In this document: positions 53,492 through 63,624 of the stretch, piece by piece
Layout of the letters: each line of letters opens with the position of its first letter
Numbering within the stretch: the first letter of the stretch is position 1
Assembly: GCF_014697425.1 (NCBI RefSeq)
Contig: NZ_JACJRU010000008.1
Coordinates: forward strand, 1-64,000
DNA: 64,000 nucleotides
DNA from: Nostoc sp. FACHB-110
GTDB taxonomy: Bacteria > Cyanobacteriota > Cyanobacteriia > Cyanobacteriales > Nostocaceae
Direction: 5' to 3'
Notes under the pieces: generated by a model
What the model was told of the DNA's origin: nothing
The model's input: only the letters and a program-made list of their open reading frames with translations
Databases searched by the model: none
Translations under genes and position numbers: made by a program

Positions 53492-55219
53492 CTATTGACC
53501 ATTGATAAATTGCGGTTTCCCCCAAAGGATGCGCTCTTGTTTATAAATGGCAATTCCGGGTTTGGCTCCTTTGGGTTTATAGACGTACTTTGGCTGGGTA
53601 TATACTACTGGTACTTGGTCGCTTTGACGCGCACGGCTGTAATAGGCAGCGAGGTTAGCGGCAAATTCTAAGTCGCTGGCTTCTGGGACTGCACCAGGTT
53701 CTAGGCGCATTAGTAAATGGCTTCCGGGAATTTCTTGAGCATGAAACCATAAATCATAATCTCCTGCTACCCGAAAAGTTAAATAGTCGTTTTGCCGATT
53801 ATTGCGCCCGATTAAAATCTCAAAGTTGTTGGGCGTGCGGTAACGATGGAAGTTGGTGTTGGCAGATTCTTCTGTGCTGCGGTTGCGATATTCTGGGTCT
53901 TCTAAATACTTTTGTCCAATTAATTCATCGCGGATTTCTTCTAAGGCTTGCAAGTCTTCGGCTGTTTGATAACTTTCAATTTGCGCGATCGCAGCTTCTA
54001 CTTGTTCTAAATACTCAATTTCTGATTTTACATCTAATAGTAACGGTTCCACAGCAGAACGGGCGCGTTTAAGTTTTTGATGCTGCTTATAAAGACTTTG
54101 AGCATTCTGTACAGCATTTTTATCTGGCTGGAGGGCGATCGCAACTGGTTCATCTGTCTCAAAATCAGGTAGGGTAATTTCTTTCATCCCTGGTTGCCAA
54201 TTTTGTAAGTTCGCCATCAATAAATCAGCTTTTTGGCGATAATCATCAGCTTGATCTGATTGCTGCAAGCGTTCTGTAAATGTTTGCGCTTTGATTTGCA
54301 ACTTAGCCAAAATATTATTTAATTTCTGGCTCAATTGATGGCGTAGTTGGGTAAATACCTGTTGATTGAGTTGGTCAGTATAATACTTGTTGAGTAAGGA
54401 TTGCGTATCTTTAGCTGGTGCGATCGCACCCCAACCCATGACTGTATATCCGGTTGCTGTCCAAGCTGGTTGAAATTTACCTAAATCTAAAGCTTGTAAC
54501 CATTCTTGCCAATGTTGAAATAATTTGTTCCAATCCTCAGCAGTCAGTTTATCAGTCGTTGTCTCTGCTGGGATGTTAGCTGCTAGCAGCATCGAATTTA
54601 CTAGTGCTGCACTTAAACCACTATAACTTTGAATTAGTTGACGCTTGATTGCACCCGGAACTAAGCTCACCCTTTCTTGCCAACGGATTTGAGATTCGCT
54701 CAAACTAGGAACTGGGCCTGTAAGTTTAGGCGGAATTTCATAAGGCTGCCCAGTTTGAATTGGACGCACGCTCGATTGTTGCTCGCTAACTTGATGGGCA
54801 GCAGTAATGATGAAATTATTGGCATCGGTGAGAATGACATTACTGTATTTGCCCATAATCTCTACATATAAATGATAGAGAGCGTTTTCTCCCGGACGAC
54901 GAGCAAATTGTAAATCAATAGCGCGTTCCCAAGGTGCGATCGCTTCAATTGCCACTAAAGCCAAACCACTCAATTGATGTACTAGTTGTTGGCTAAAGGT
55001 AAAAGTATCTGGTAATCGTGGCGGCGGATCACCTATACAAATGCGTGCAGCTTGGGGATGCCAAGAAATTTCCAGCCATCCCCGTTGTTTTAAGGTACGT
55101 AAAGCCACAGCAATAGTATGGCGATCGCGCTGATAGACTTGTTCTAAACGCGATGGCAGCCAGTAAGCGCGGAGTTCGCTACAAGTAGCTGTGAGAGTGG
55201 TTAAGTCAACTGGTTGCAC
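53492..55219 (-). CDS. rqcH: NFACT-family ribosome quality control protein (RqcH/FbpA)
   Basis: The 575-residue protein has the NFACT-N domain (MQPVDLTTLTATCSELRAYW, GENALYHLYVEIMGKYSNVILTD with the line continuing into a typical GKYSN motif), central coiled coils (around 285-420) and the NFACT-R domain (FEILIGRNNRQNDYLTFRVA, DLWFHAQEIPGSHLLMRLEP). In bacteria it binds obstructed 50S subunits and directs C-terminal alanine tails. Length and order are normal. Confidence 0.9.
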   Translation of the reverse strand: MQPVDLTTLTATCSELRAYWLPSRLEQVYQRDRHTIAVALRTLKQRGWLEISWHPQAARICIGDPPPRLPDTFTFSQQLVHQLSGLALVAIEAIAPWERAIDLQFARRPGENALYHLYVEIMGKYSNVILTDANNFIITAAHQVSEQQSSVRPIQTGQPYEIPPKLTGPVPSLSESQIRWQERVSLVPGAIKRQLIQSYSGLSAALVNSMLLAANIPAETTTDKLTAEDWNKLFQHWQEWLQALDLGKFQPAWTATGYTVMGWGAIAPAKDTQSLLNKYYTDQLNQQVFTQLRHQLSQKLNNILAKLQIKAQTFTERLQQSDQADDYRQKADLLMANLQNWQPGMKEITLPDFETDEPVAIALQPDKNAVQNAQSLYKQHQKLKRARSAVEPLLLDVKSEIEYLEQVEAAIAQIESYQTAEDLQALEEIRDELIGQKYLEDPEYRNRSTEESANTNFHRYRTPNNFEILIGRNNRQNDYLTFRVAGDYDLWFHAQEIPGSHLLMRLEPGAVPEASDLEFAANLAAYYSRARQSDQVPVVYTQPKYVYKPKGAKPGIAIYKQERILWGKPQFINGQ

Positions 55220-55378
55220 AAAAATAAGCCATTAGCGTTCAAAGGTCGATGCTCAGTATATGCTATCGTGTCTGGCTGAGTCTGATCATTATAAGAAAAA
55301 GCGATCGCTGTTGATAAATGCGATCGCTATTGTCCTAGCAGTAATTTTAAATTGTCTTGTCTGTTGACAAAAATCTGC

Positions 55379-56176
55379 TTATTGAATAGCTGCCTTTTTT
55401 CTTTTCAACGCTGCTACGCCTGTCATACTGGCAACGAAGATAGCACCGAGAGTAGTAGGTTCTGGGACTGACTGAGAAGTACCCACTTTAATTTGAAAAG
55501 CCAGATTAGAACGACTAGGTGCAGTGCCTACCCAGCTAAGTGCTGTTTTGCCAGTTAAAGTGAACGGAGTAGAAATTCCAGCCAGATGAAGATAATCTAA
55601 ATCAGCAGTAGTAGTAGCTGATGATGCTAGGTTGCCTAAAGCTGTACCATTGAGGATTAAATTAGTTAAAGCAACACTATTTTGCAGGTTATTACCACTA
55701 CCTTTATTAGCAAAGGTACGGAAAAAGATATCTGTAACAGGGCCACTAAACTCTTGAGTTACTAATTGAAATGTTTGGCTGGTATCAAAGACTTTGTAAG
55801 TGACTTTGCTACCTGTATATTCCAAGCTAAAATCCCAGACTTTGCTGTTACCCCAAGTAAAATCAGCTTTAGCTACAGGTAAACCCGCACCAACGGTAGC
55901 TCTCACATTTCTATTGATGCCAATTTCACGTTCGCCGTTTCCACCAGTACCGTTGTTACCAATTCGGCCCTCAGCAACGAATAACTCTTTAAAATCTCCC
56001 TTATCCAGAAGCAAGTTAAAATCTGTATCGTCAAAATCTGAGTCAGCATCTTGGGAGGTCAACGGAACAAGTGACACAGCTTTTGCTGGGTGAGGCGCAA
56101 TGAATAAACCTAAAGCTACTAATCCAAAGGTCAAAAATAATTTTCTATTTCTTCTAAGCTTGTTGAAAGCTGGCAT
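55379..56176 (-). CDS. PEP-CTERM sorting-domain extracellular protein
   Basis: The start MPAFNKLRRNRKL (56176) is preferred because CCAGGAGAAACT lies directly upstream; the frame opens 33 codons earlier without a ribosome site. The 265-residue protein has a signal peptide ending in KA (about residue 34), a beta-rich secreted domain (TWGNSKVWDFSLEYTGSKVT) and the C-terminal PEP-CTERM signal SVPEPTTLGAIFVASMTGVA ending in basic RKK. Such proteins are processed by exosortase and often belong to extracellular matrix. Its exact role is unknown. Confidence 0.85.
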   Translation of the reverse strand: MPAFNKLRRNRKLFLTFGLVALGLFIAPHPAKAVSLVPLTSQDADSDFDDTDFNLLLDKGDFKELFVAEGRIGNNGTGGNGEREIGINRNVRATVGAGLPVAKADFTWGNSKVWDFSLEYTGSKVTYKVFDTSQTFQLVTQEFSGPVTDIFFRTFANKGSGNNLQNSVALTNLILNGTALGNLASSATTTADLDYLHLAGISTPFTLTGKTALSWVGTAPSRSNLAFQIKVGTSQSVPEPTTLGAIFVASMTGVAALKRKKAAIQ

Positions 56177-56682
56177 AGTTTCTCCTGGTAGCTTACACCT
56201 AATTGATTTCAATGTTTTGCAAACACAAACAAATTTAGCGTTGCTGAATCGAGGTATAAAAATCAAAAATTCCATCTATCAAACTCTTACTCTCTGCATC
56301 TTTGCGCGGCAGTCGCTACCCTGCGGGAACGCTTTCAGCGAAGAAGTCTGGGAACCTGCCCAACGCGCTGCTTTGCCTCTGCGTGAGACAAATTCATACT
56401 TTCAATCTCCAACGCCACAAATTTAGTATTAAAAGATTACAAATTTTAAATTAATTAGTATAAATTAGTTTCGGTAACAAATGTAGTTTTATGTATTGAT
56501 TTTGTCTTATCAGGATAAAATATAGTCTGCTACGCTGTCTAGACTTAAATTTGATTTTAATTAAAAATTAATATAAATACCAAAATTCACTCTTTTTTCT
56601 GTAGATACTTACGTACAAATACAAGATTTAGCTGATCAAATATATTGATATTAAAAAGTTTTTCTAGATATTTTGAAGACTA
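56177..56682. other. Intergenic region with a degenerate palindromic repeat
   Basis: About 500 bp. Between roughly 56290 and 56390 a GC-rich block (GCGCGGCAGTCGC, TGCGGGAACGCTTTCAGCG, CCCAACGCGCTGC) interrupts AT-rich sequence and resembles the repeats at 4229 and 4532. The remainder shows no gene. Confidence 0.5.
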
Positions 56683-56724
56683 AGCAAATAAAAAAATGGG
56701 TAAAACAAGATTAGTTTTACCCAT
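56683..56724 (-). terminator. Rho-independent terminator of the glycosyltransferase remnant
   Basis: ATGGGTAAAAC (56696-56706) and GTTTTACCCAT (56714-56724) form a perfect 11-bp stem. On the minus strand it is followed by TTTTTTTATTTG, a strong U-tract. It sits 28 bp behind the stop of the broken glycosyltransferase. Confidence 0.85.
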
Positions 56725-56751
56725 TCCCTTTAATCCAAGAAAGCAAGTTGG

Positions 56752-57177
56752 TTATTTGGCAAGCAATACTGGTTCTTTAACGGATGGCTGCATAATTCGG
56801 ATGTAAAGTTCACTTAACTGAGTAGCTACGCCATCCCAACTAAATTTAGTTTCAACGCGCTTTCTACCAGCCTCACCCAATTTATCCCGCCATTGGGAAT
56901 TCAACAGAATTCTATCAATCGCATTTGCAAATGCTGGTACGTTTTGCGCTGGTGCTAATAAACCCGTCTCTTCATGAACTACTGTAAATTGAAGTCCACC
57001 AACATCACTAGCGACTACAGGTGTACCACTAGCCATTGCTTCAATTGCTACAAGTCCGAAGGGTTCATAGTGGCTAGGAACAACGCACACATCAGCAGCA
57101 GCGTAGTAAGTCGGTAAATCTTCACTCAGACGACCAGGGAAGATGGAAGAGCCTGTTTGTTTAGCATCTACATAGTT
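56752..57177 (-). pseudogene. GT4 glycosyltransferase, C-terminal fragment
   Basis: The frame runs from about 57177 (LNYVDAKQTG) through PTYYAAADVCVVPSHYEPFG LVAIEAMASGTPVVASDVGG to ATQLSELYIRIMQ. It contains the E-x7-E signature (EPFGLVAIE) and the end of the donor domain. No start codon precedes it: an in-frame TAA lies just upstream at the point where GT sequence ends. The whole acceptor domain (about 280 residues) is gone, while the terminator is intact. The motif PTYYAAADVCVVPSHYEPFG is close to sucrose-phosphate-synthase-like enzymes. Confidence 0.75.
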
Positions 57178-57309
57178 CAGAGTTTATATATCTAAAATAA
57201 ATTTTTGAATATATTAATCAACCCAGCTACAACTTTTGCATCTGCCTTGCAAAAGTTATAGCCAAGCTTTTCAGGAACACACTAACCGTCTCTCTTTACA
57301 ATCTTCTCA

Positions 57310-57987
57310 TTAAACTAGAGAATTTTTCATAGAAACTTTATCGAAATTAGATATATTTATTGCAATTTCTTCTATTTTATTAATTTGCTTATTGTCGTGC
57401 TTTTCAGCAAGGTGTTTATCCATCAAAGCGGGAACTTGTGAGGCTTGAATGCGGCTATAGCGAGTCTTATCAGGCATGACTAAATTAGGCCCAGCTTTGC
57501 AGTTTTTCATACAGCCTGTTCCTTTGATGGTAACTTGGTCTTCTAAACCGCGATCGCTCAAAGCGGCCTCAAAAGCTTGGCAAACCTCCTTACCACCACG
57601 TTTCCAACAATCCGACTTTTGACAAACTAAAATAGTCTGTTTTGGCTTGATTGATGCTTTCGGCTCATTGACTGGCACTTCCTCTAATGAAGTGCTAACC
57701 GAACTTCTACCCAAATCAGCACACGCCGCCATGACACGTTCAGCTTTCAGAGTAAATTCACCTTTTTTGGCATCATATTTTTTTATACCTACTACTTGCA
57801 AGTAAGTACCTTTTGGTAATCTCCAATCAAATGCTGCCCGTAAGTGTTTAGCTAGCTTAACGTAGCATTCACCCTCAGAAGTCTGTAATTTTAAACCTTT
57901 TAGCTTATAGCTATCTTTAATCACAAAATCTATAAATCTACCTTCCAGGCAAAATTCCGTAATTTCCCTAGTGCAGATAGTACCCAT
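57310..57987 (-). CDS. Thioredoxin-like [2Fe-2S] ferredoxin domain protein
   Basis: The 225-residue protein has an N-terminal basic domain (about 1-100, KLQTSEGECYVKLAKHLRAA) and a C-terminal ferredoxin domain (about 118-185) with CQKSDCWKRGGKEVC and GTGCMKNCKAGPNLVMPDKT, giving the four-cysteine set of thioredoxin-like [2Fe-2S] proteins. It probably transfers electrons or acts in redox sensing; partner enzymes are unknown. It stands alone on the minus strand, downstream of the small conserved gene at 58069. Confidence 0.8.
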   Translation of the reverse strand: MGTICTREITEFCLEGRFIDFVIKDSYKLKGLKLQTSEGECYVKLAKHLRAAFDWRLPKGTYLQVVGIKKYDAKKGEFTLKAERVMAACADLGRSSVSTSLEEVPVNEPKASIKPKQTILVCQKSDCWKRGGKEVCQAFEAALSDRGLEDQVTIKGTGCMKNCKAGPNLVMPDKTRYSRIQASQVPALMDKHLAEKHDNKQINKIEEIAINISNFDKVSMKNSLV

Positions 57988-58068
57988 ATTTTTACCCTTA
58001 TGATTTCCTTAAATAATCTTGTTCTAATTGCCAGAGAGACTTCAGACATCTGTCGTTAGTTATTACTG

Positions 58069-58332
58069 CTAGTAGCGACTATGCCAACTATTCTCAAGAA
58101 AGCGAATCATTTCTTGACGGCAGTCTGTAAATCGCCGCAACACGCACCAAACCTGCACTATGGCTAAAGGATGTGCAGTTTCAACTTGCAATGGCTGGTT
58201 AATCTCACAACTACAGGGAATATCTAACTCTTTTAAGCGTTGATAGACTTGCCAGCGGTCTGCCCAATTAACCTTGACAACGTACTTTTGGTCTATTTGT
58301 GAACCGGAACTATTCAAGAGACGAACCCTCAA
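58069..58332 (-). CDS. Small conserved cyanobacterial protein
   Basis: The frame opens at TTG (58332) and gives 87 residues: KYVVKVNWADRWQVYQRLKE, LDIPCSCEINQPLQVETAHP, VLRRFTDCRQEMIRFLENSW. It has three or four cysteines but no motif I can assign. From memory similar short proteins (Asr1131-like) exist in Anabaena relatives. An internal TTG at codon 6 is an alternative start. It precedes the [2Fe-2S] gene by 81 bp and could be co-transcribed. Confidence 0.55.
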   Translation of the reverse strand: MRVRLLNSSGSQIDQKYVVKVNWADRWQVYQRLKELDIPCSCEINQPLQVETAHPLAIVQVWCVLRRFTDCRQEMIRFLENSWHSRY

Positions 58333-58990
58333 AAGTGCGACAACCTTGCAGGAAAGAGTGTGCTTTTACTCCCTGATTTTGAGCATCTAGGGAGTACAGC
58401 TTCTTTAAACCAGGATAACTTAAGTGCAAACTATTCTCAATTATTTTTGGTGAAAAATATGAAATTTTCTCATTAACTTGGGTAATGTCAACAGGCTCAA
58501 AAGCTTATGTCATCAAGTTTTGATTTGATTTTAGATTGATAAAAAATTTGCAAATTTACCTTGTGTATTTTTCTGGATAAGGCAAGAAAAATGCAGAATA
58601 GTCAGTTTTAAGCTCTCTCATCTATGGAACTGACAGATGAAAACACAAAATCAAAGGTGTAAATTCTTAGGTGTATACTTTCCTACTGGCGAAATTCTCT
58701 AGTAACTCAACATTTTTGCAATATCAGGATATATGGCAGCCCTTTAAGTTACAAAAAAACCACATTTTATTCCTTATTTTCAGACAATAGCAGTAATTGA
58801 GAAAGCAAATTAAATACACGTATTATGTCATCGGTATAGTTTGAAGCTATAAAGAGCAAAAATTTGCAATTATAACGACAAAAAATTTTAGAATTTTATG
58901 ATATTCTTTGGGCTTGCTTCTATTTTTTAGAATGTTAATATGTAAAAACTAAGCAGTTAAAAACTCTAACTGTAAAAAGCGAGGAGAACC
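58333..58990. other. Divergent promoter region of dps and the small conserved gene
   Basis: About 660 bp, AT-rich. A stem-loop ACTCCCT (58368-58374) / AGGGAGT (58389-58395) sits near the minus-strand gene start. The last about 100 bp before dps should contain its promoter. No gene was seen. Confidence 0.45.
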
Positions 58991-59545
58991 ATGTCTGATA
59001 CGCAAACTTTGTTACAAAATTTTGGTCAGGTTTATGACAATCCTGTATTGTTAGACCGTAGCGTGACTGCTCCAGTTACAGAAGGATTAAACGTAGTATT
59101 AGCTAGTTTTCAGGCATTATACTTGCAATATCAAAAGCACCATTTTGTCGTTGAAGGTGCAGAGTTTTATTCTTTACATGAATTTTTTAACGACAGTTAC
59201 AATGAAGTACAAGACCACGTTCATGAAATCGGTGAAAGATTGAATGGATTAGGTGGCGTACCCGCTGCTTCCTTCAGCAAATTAGCAGAGTTGACTTGTT
59301 TTGAGCAAGAATCTGACGGCGTATATTCTTCGCGCAAAATGGTTGAAAATGATTTAGCCGCAGAACAAGCCATTATTAACGTGATTCGCCGCCAAGCTGC
59401 TCAGGCAGAAAGTTTGGGCGATCGCGGTACACGTTATCTGTATGAGAAAATTCTGTTGAAAACAGAAGAAAGAGCTTACCATTTAGCGCATTTCTTAGCA
59501 AAAGACAGCTTAACTTTAGGCTTTGTTCAACCTGCTCAAAACTAA
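58991..59545 (+). CDS. dps: Dps-family miniferritin with three-histidine ferroxidase centre
   Basis: The 184-residue four-helix protein starts behind GAGGAG. The ferroxidase region reads [17 protein letters not shown] and [11 protein letters not shown]: His51, His63, His78 and Glu82 in my count. Most Dps proteins have Asp where His78 stands (VDxIAER). The same His substitution is described for the Thermosynechococcus DpsA and Nostoc punctiforme Dps4 group. Such proteins oxidise and store iron with peroxide or oxygen and may also bind zinc. A clear terminator follows, so it is a single gene. Confidence 0.9.
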   Translation: MSDTQTLLQNFGQVYDNPVLLDRSVTAPVTEGLNVVLASFQALYLQYQKHHFVVEGAEFYSLHEFFNDSYNEVQDHVHEIGERLNGLGGVPAASFSKLAELTCFEQESDGVYSSRKMVENDLAAEQAIINVIRRQAAQAESLGDRGTRYLYEKILLKTEERAYHLAHFLAKDSLTLGFVQPAQN

Positions 59546-59618
59546 CAAGCTGATCATTGATTTCAGTCTATCTCAGACAGAATATCAATTTGGTACTTTT
59601 AGAGATTAAAAGAATCTA

Positions 59619-59658
59619 AAAAATGGCAAAGAGGCTGATTGCTTCTCTGCCATTTTTT
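59619..59658 (+). terminator. Rho-independent terminator of dps
   Basis: AAATGGCA and TGCCATTT arms with additional AGAG/CTCT pairs enclose a short loop and are followed by a T-run (TTTTTTATTTA). It lies about 75 bp behind the stop codon. Confidence 0.85.
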
Positions 59659-60272
59659 ATTTATGTATACAAAAAATAATCACCAGCAATAACTGTTTTA
59701 GAGGCATATTAAAAATAGTTTGTAACCGACTAATTAAGAATTATTTCTAATAACTAAAATGTCTCAATTTTATTAAATATAAATAAAACTGTAAGAATAA
59801 ACTTCAATTACTGCAAATGTCATCATTTTTAAATAAGAAATATTTGCACATTATCAACTACAAAGCTTTTAAGAATTAATTAAAATTACTTACCCAAAGA
59901 GTAGCCCAGAGCATGAGATATTAAAAGATATATATTTGTCATCTATCGTTGGATATTTTTTAGAATGCTTTGACAAAAGAGTAGAGAAAGAAGCTAATTT
60001 TTTTTACGTTCATTGTTCACCCCGAGGAAAAAATCACACTCATCAAGCCCAGGTGATGAGAAACTAACTAATACAAGTTAGTATTTTTACTCGGTATTTG
60101 CTACCCAGGAGAATAAAACTTCATATTTCCTACTTTTTTCTTTGCCGTTGAAAGTCACCGTCTCTGTTACGATTCAACCTGGAAAACTTAATAATAGACA
60201 AGATGACTAAGGGCAAAGACCCTTAAAATAATCAGGATTTGATTTGTATTTTCTTACTCCAACCCAAAGACT
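59659..60272. other. Leader region of carB
   Basis: AT-rich to about 60000, then a structured segment (60022-60094, described separately). The following 178 bp to the carB start have no gene; a promoter should lie before 60020. Confidence 0.4.
60022..60094 (+). ncRNA. Candidate three-way-junction leader RNA upstream of carB
   Basis: Three helices nest without overlap. P1 pairs CCGAG (60022-60026) with CTCGG (60090-60094), continued by AAAAA/TTTTT (60028-60032 with 60084-60088) after one G-A mismatch. P2 is CTCATCA/TGATGAG (60039-60045, 60054-60060) with an 8-nt loop. P3 is ACTAACT/AGTTAGT (60063-60069, 60076-60082) with a 6-nt loop. P3 followed by ATTTTT would also act as a terminator, and P1 would sequester that T-tract. 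This is the geometry of many riboswitches, but no known class was recognised. Confidence 0.45.
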
Positions 60273-63200
60273 ATGCCCCGCCGTCAAGACATCCGAAAAA
60301 TATTACTGTTAGGTTCTGGCCCCATTGTGATTGGGCAAGCTTGTGAGTTTGACTACTCTGGAACCCAAGCCTGTAAAGCTTTGCGCGAAGAAGGTTATGA
60401 AGTGGTGTTGGTGAATTCCAATCCCGCAACTATTATGACTGACCCAGAAACGGCCGATCGCACGTACATTGAACCGTTAACACCAGAGTTAGTCGAAAAG
60501 GTCATCGCTAAAGAACGCCCAGATGCTTTATTACCAACAATGGGGGGACAAACTGCCCTTAACATCGCTGTTACCTTAGCTAAAAACGGTGTCTTAGATA
60601 AATATAATGTAGAGCTAATTGGTGCAAAGTTAGCTGCGATCGAAAAAGCGGAAGACCGCAAATTATTTAATGAGGCGATGGCCAAGATAGGCGTGCAAGT
60701 ATGTCCTAGTGGTACAGCTTCATCTTTGGAAGAAGCCAAAGCGATCGCTCGTAGAATTGGTACATATCCGTTAATTATTCGTCCGGCTTTTACTTTAGGC
60801 GGTACTGGTGGCGGTATCGCCTACAACCAAGAAGAATTTGAGGAAATGGCCCAGGTGGGGATTGATGCTAGCCCCGTTTCCCAAATTCTCATTGACCAGT
60901 CTCTCCTCGGCTGGAAAGAATATGAACTAGAAGTTATGCGCGATTTGGCAGATAACGTGGTGATTATCTGCTCCATCGAAAACCTTGACCCGATGGGAAT
61001 TCACACAGGTGATTCAATTACAGTCGCGCCAGCCCAAACCCTCACCGACAAGGAATATCAACGGTTGCGGGATATGTCGATTAAAATTATCCGCGAGATT
61101 GGTGTAGAAACTGGTGGTTCTAATATTCAGTTTGCCGTCAGTCCGGTGACGGGGGATGTAGTAGTAATTGAAATGAACCCCCGTGTATCCCGCAGTTCGG
61201 CGTTGGCTTCTAAAGCCACAGGTTTCCCGATAGCTAAAATGGCGGCGAAGTTAGCTGTGGGTTACACCTTGGATGAAATTAATAACGATATCACCAAGAA
61301 AACTCCCGCATCATTTGAGCCGACAATAGATTATGTAGTCACGAAAATTCCCCGCTTCGCTTTTGAGAAATTCCCCGGTTCCGAACCCGTGCTGACTACT
61401 CAAATGAAGTCGGTAGGCGAAGCAATGGCGATGGGACGGACATTTAACGAATCCTTCCAAAAAGCACTGCGTTCTTTAGAAACTGGTCGCGCTGGTTGGG
61501 GTTGTGACAAAGCCGAAAAATTACCCAGTGGCGAACAAATTCGCGCCTTGTTACGCACACCCAATCCCGATCGCATTTTTGCTGTGCGTCATGCTATGCA
61601 GCTAGGGCTAACCAACGAAGAAATCTACGAACTAACAGGGATTGACCCTTGGTTCTTAGATAAAATGCAGCAATTGTTGGATACAGAAAAATTCCTCAAG
61701 CGCACACCTCTAAATCAGTTGACTAAAGAGCAATTATATGCAGTAAAACGTGATGGATATAGCGATCGCCAAATTGCTTTTGCTACCAAAACCAGCGAAG
61801 ATGAGGTGAGGGCATATCGGAAAAAATTGGGAGTTGTGCCAGTTTACAAAACGGTAGACACTTGTGCGGCGGAATTTGAAGCGTTTACTCCTTATTACTA
61901 TTCCACCTACGAAGAAGAAACAGAAGTTTTACCCACCGATAAACCCAAGGTCATGATTTTGGGTGGTGGCCCAAACCGTATCGGTCAAGGAATTGAGTTT
62001 GACTATTGTTGTTGTCATGCTGCTTACGCTTTAAAAGCAGCTGGCTATGAAACCATTATGGTCAACTCCAACCCAGAGACAGTTTCTACAGATTACGATA
62101 CTAGCGATCGCCTCTATTTTGAACCATTAACTAAAGAAGATGTTCTCAACATCATCGAAGCCGAAAACCCTGTAGGCATCATCGTCCAGTTCGGCGGACA
62201 AACCCCATTAAAATTATCACTACCTCTGCAACAAGCACTCAACGCTGAAAATTCAGGACTCATCACTAAAATCTGGGGTACATCACCTGATTCTATCGAC
62301 AGTGCCGAAGACCGAGAACGGTTTGAGCAGATTCTTAAACAGTTAAATATTGCTCAACCACCCAATGGTATTGCGCGCAGTTATGAAGATGCGCTGATTG
62401 TTGCTAGACGTATTGGTTATCCTGTGGTGGTGCGTCCTAGTTATGTATTAGGTGGACGCGCAATGGAAATTGTCTACTCTGATACTGAACTGGAACGCTA
62501 CATGACCTTTGCGGTGCAAGTAGAGCCGGAACATCCCATTTTAATTGATAAATTCTTAGAGAATGCGATAGAAGTTGATGTAGATGCGATCGCTGACCAT
62601 ACTGGTAGGGTGGTGATTGGTGGCATCATGGAACACATCGAACAAGCCGGAATTCACTCTGGCGACTCTGCTTGTTCATTACCTTCAATTTCTCTGCCGC
62701 CAGCAGTTCTCAATCAAATCCGCACTTGGACAGTGCAACTAGCGCAAGCGCTTTCTGTTGTTGGGTTGATGAATATTCAGTTTGCTGTTGTGGGTGTCGG
62801 TTCCTACTCTCCCCAAGTTTACATTCTCGAAGCCAACCCCCGCGCTTCTCGGACTGTGCCTTTTGTTTCTAAAGCGACAGGCGTACCTTTAGCAAAACTG
62901 GCATCCTTAATTATGTCGGGTAAAACTCTTGAGGAATTAAGATTTACTCAGGAAGTGATACCTTCTCATATTGCGGTGAAGGAAGCCGTTTTACCCTTTA
63001 ATAAATTCCCTGGTACAGATACCCTATTGGGGCCAGAAATGCGCTCGACTGGTGAAGTTATGGGTATTGACAGCGATTTTGGCCGCGCCTTTGCCAAGGC
63101 AGAATTAGCTGCTGGCGAGCGTTTACCCCTTAAAGGTACTGTATTTGTGTCCATGAGCGATCGCGACAAAGCCGCAGCCGTTCCTGTAGTCAAGGAATTT

Positions 63201-63536
63201 ATCGACCTTGGTTTTACCATCATGGCAACCTTCGGCACAGGTAAAGCCCTGCAAGAACAAGGGTTAAATGTTGAATTGGTGCTGAAACTGCATGAAGGCC
63301 GTCCCCACGTCCTCGATGCGATTAAAAACCAGAAGATTCAACTTATTATCAACACACCTTCTGGCGAAGAAGCTCACACTGATGCTAGACTAATTCGCCG
63401 CACCGCCTTAGCTTATAAAATTCCGATTATTACAACCATTGCTGGTGCTAAGGCTACCGTTGCGGCTATTCGTTCTCTGCAAAATACCACTTTGGATGTA
63501 AAAGGCATCCAAGATTATTGTCTGAATCTTGAATAG
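60273..63536 (+). CDS. carB: Carbamoyl-phosphate synthase large subunit
   Basis: The 1087-residue protein has the duplicated ATP-grasp architecture: first half [36 protein letters not shown] and [20 protein letters not shown]; second half [36 protein letters not shown] and [22 protein letters not shown]-terminal MGS-like allosteric domain follows ([20 protein letters not shown]). It makes carbamoyl phosphate for arginine and pyrimidine synthesis together with CarA, which is not in the window. The length is normal. Confidence 0.97.
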   Translation: MPRRQDIRKILLLGSGPIVIGQACEFDYSGTQACKALREEGYEVVLVNSNPATIMTDPETADRTYIEPLTPELVEKVIAKERPDALLPTMGGQTALNIAVTLAKNGVLDKYNVELIGAKLAAIEKAEDRKLFNEAMAKIGVQVCPSGTASSLEEAKAIARRIGTYPLIIRPAFTLGGTGGGIAYNQEEFEEMAQVGIDASPVSQILIDQSLLGWKEYELEVMRDLADNVVIICSIENLDPMGIHTGDSITVAPAQTLTDKEYQRLRDMSIKIIREIGVETGGSNIQFAVSPVTGDVVVIEMNPRVSRSSALASKATGFPIAKMAAKLAVGYTLDEINNDITKKTPASFEPTIDYVVTKIPRFAFEKFPGSEPVLTTQMKSVGEAMAMGRTFNESFQKALRSLETGRAGWGCDKAEKLPSGEQIRALLRTPNPDRIFAVRHAMQLGLTNEEIYELTGIDPWFLDKMQQLLDTEKFLKRTPLNQLTKEQLYAVKRDGYSDRQIAFATKTSEDEVRAYRKKLGVVPVYKTVDTCAAEFEAFTPYYYSTYEEETEVLPTDKPKVMILGGGPNRIGQGIEFDYCCCHAAYALKAAGYETIMVNSNPETVSTDYDTSDRLYFEPLTKEDVLNIIEAENPVGIIVQFGGQTPLKLSLPLQQALNAENSGLITKIWGTSPDSIDSAEDRERFEQILKQLNIAQPPNGIARSYEDALIVARRIGYPVVVRPSYVLGGRAMEIVYSDTELERYMTFAVQVEPEHPILIDKFLENAIEVDVDAIADHTGRVVIGGIMEHIEQAGIHSGDSACSLPSISLPPAVLNQIRTWTVQLAQALSVVGLMNIQFAVVGVGSYSPQVYILEANPRASRTVPFVSKATGVPLAKLASLIMSGKTLEELRFTQEVIPSHIAVKEAVLPFNKFPGTDTLLGPEMRSTGEVMGIDSDFGRAFAKAELAAGERLPLKGTVFVSMSDRDKAAAVPVVKEFIDLGFTIMATFGTGKALQEQGLNVELVLKLHEGRPHVLDAIKNQKIQLIINTPSGEEAHTDARLIRRTALAYKIPIITTIAGAKATVAAIRSLQNTTLDVKGIQDYCLNLE

Positions 63537-63577
63537 CTCTTTGCCTGGCAGGGGCAACGAATTTACTGGAGTATAGG

Positions 63578-63624
63578 GGGTGAGGGGCAGCTAAAAGATT
63601 GACTATGCCTCTTACCCTTTTTTT
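63578..63624 (+). terminator. Rho-independent terminator of carB
   Basis: GGGTGAGGGGCA (starting about 63579) and TGCCTCTTACCC (63606-63617) form a 12-bp stem with G-U pairs, followed by TTTTTTT. It lies about 45 bp behind the stop. Confidence 0.85.

Noticed and set aside
60051..60069. Hammerhead-like GATGAGAAAC sequence upstream of carB
   Set aside because: Stem II between the CUGAUGA and GAAA boxes is missing and no cleavage site with stem III is present; it is explained better as part of the three-way junction.
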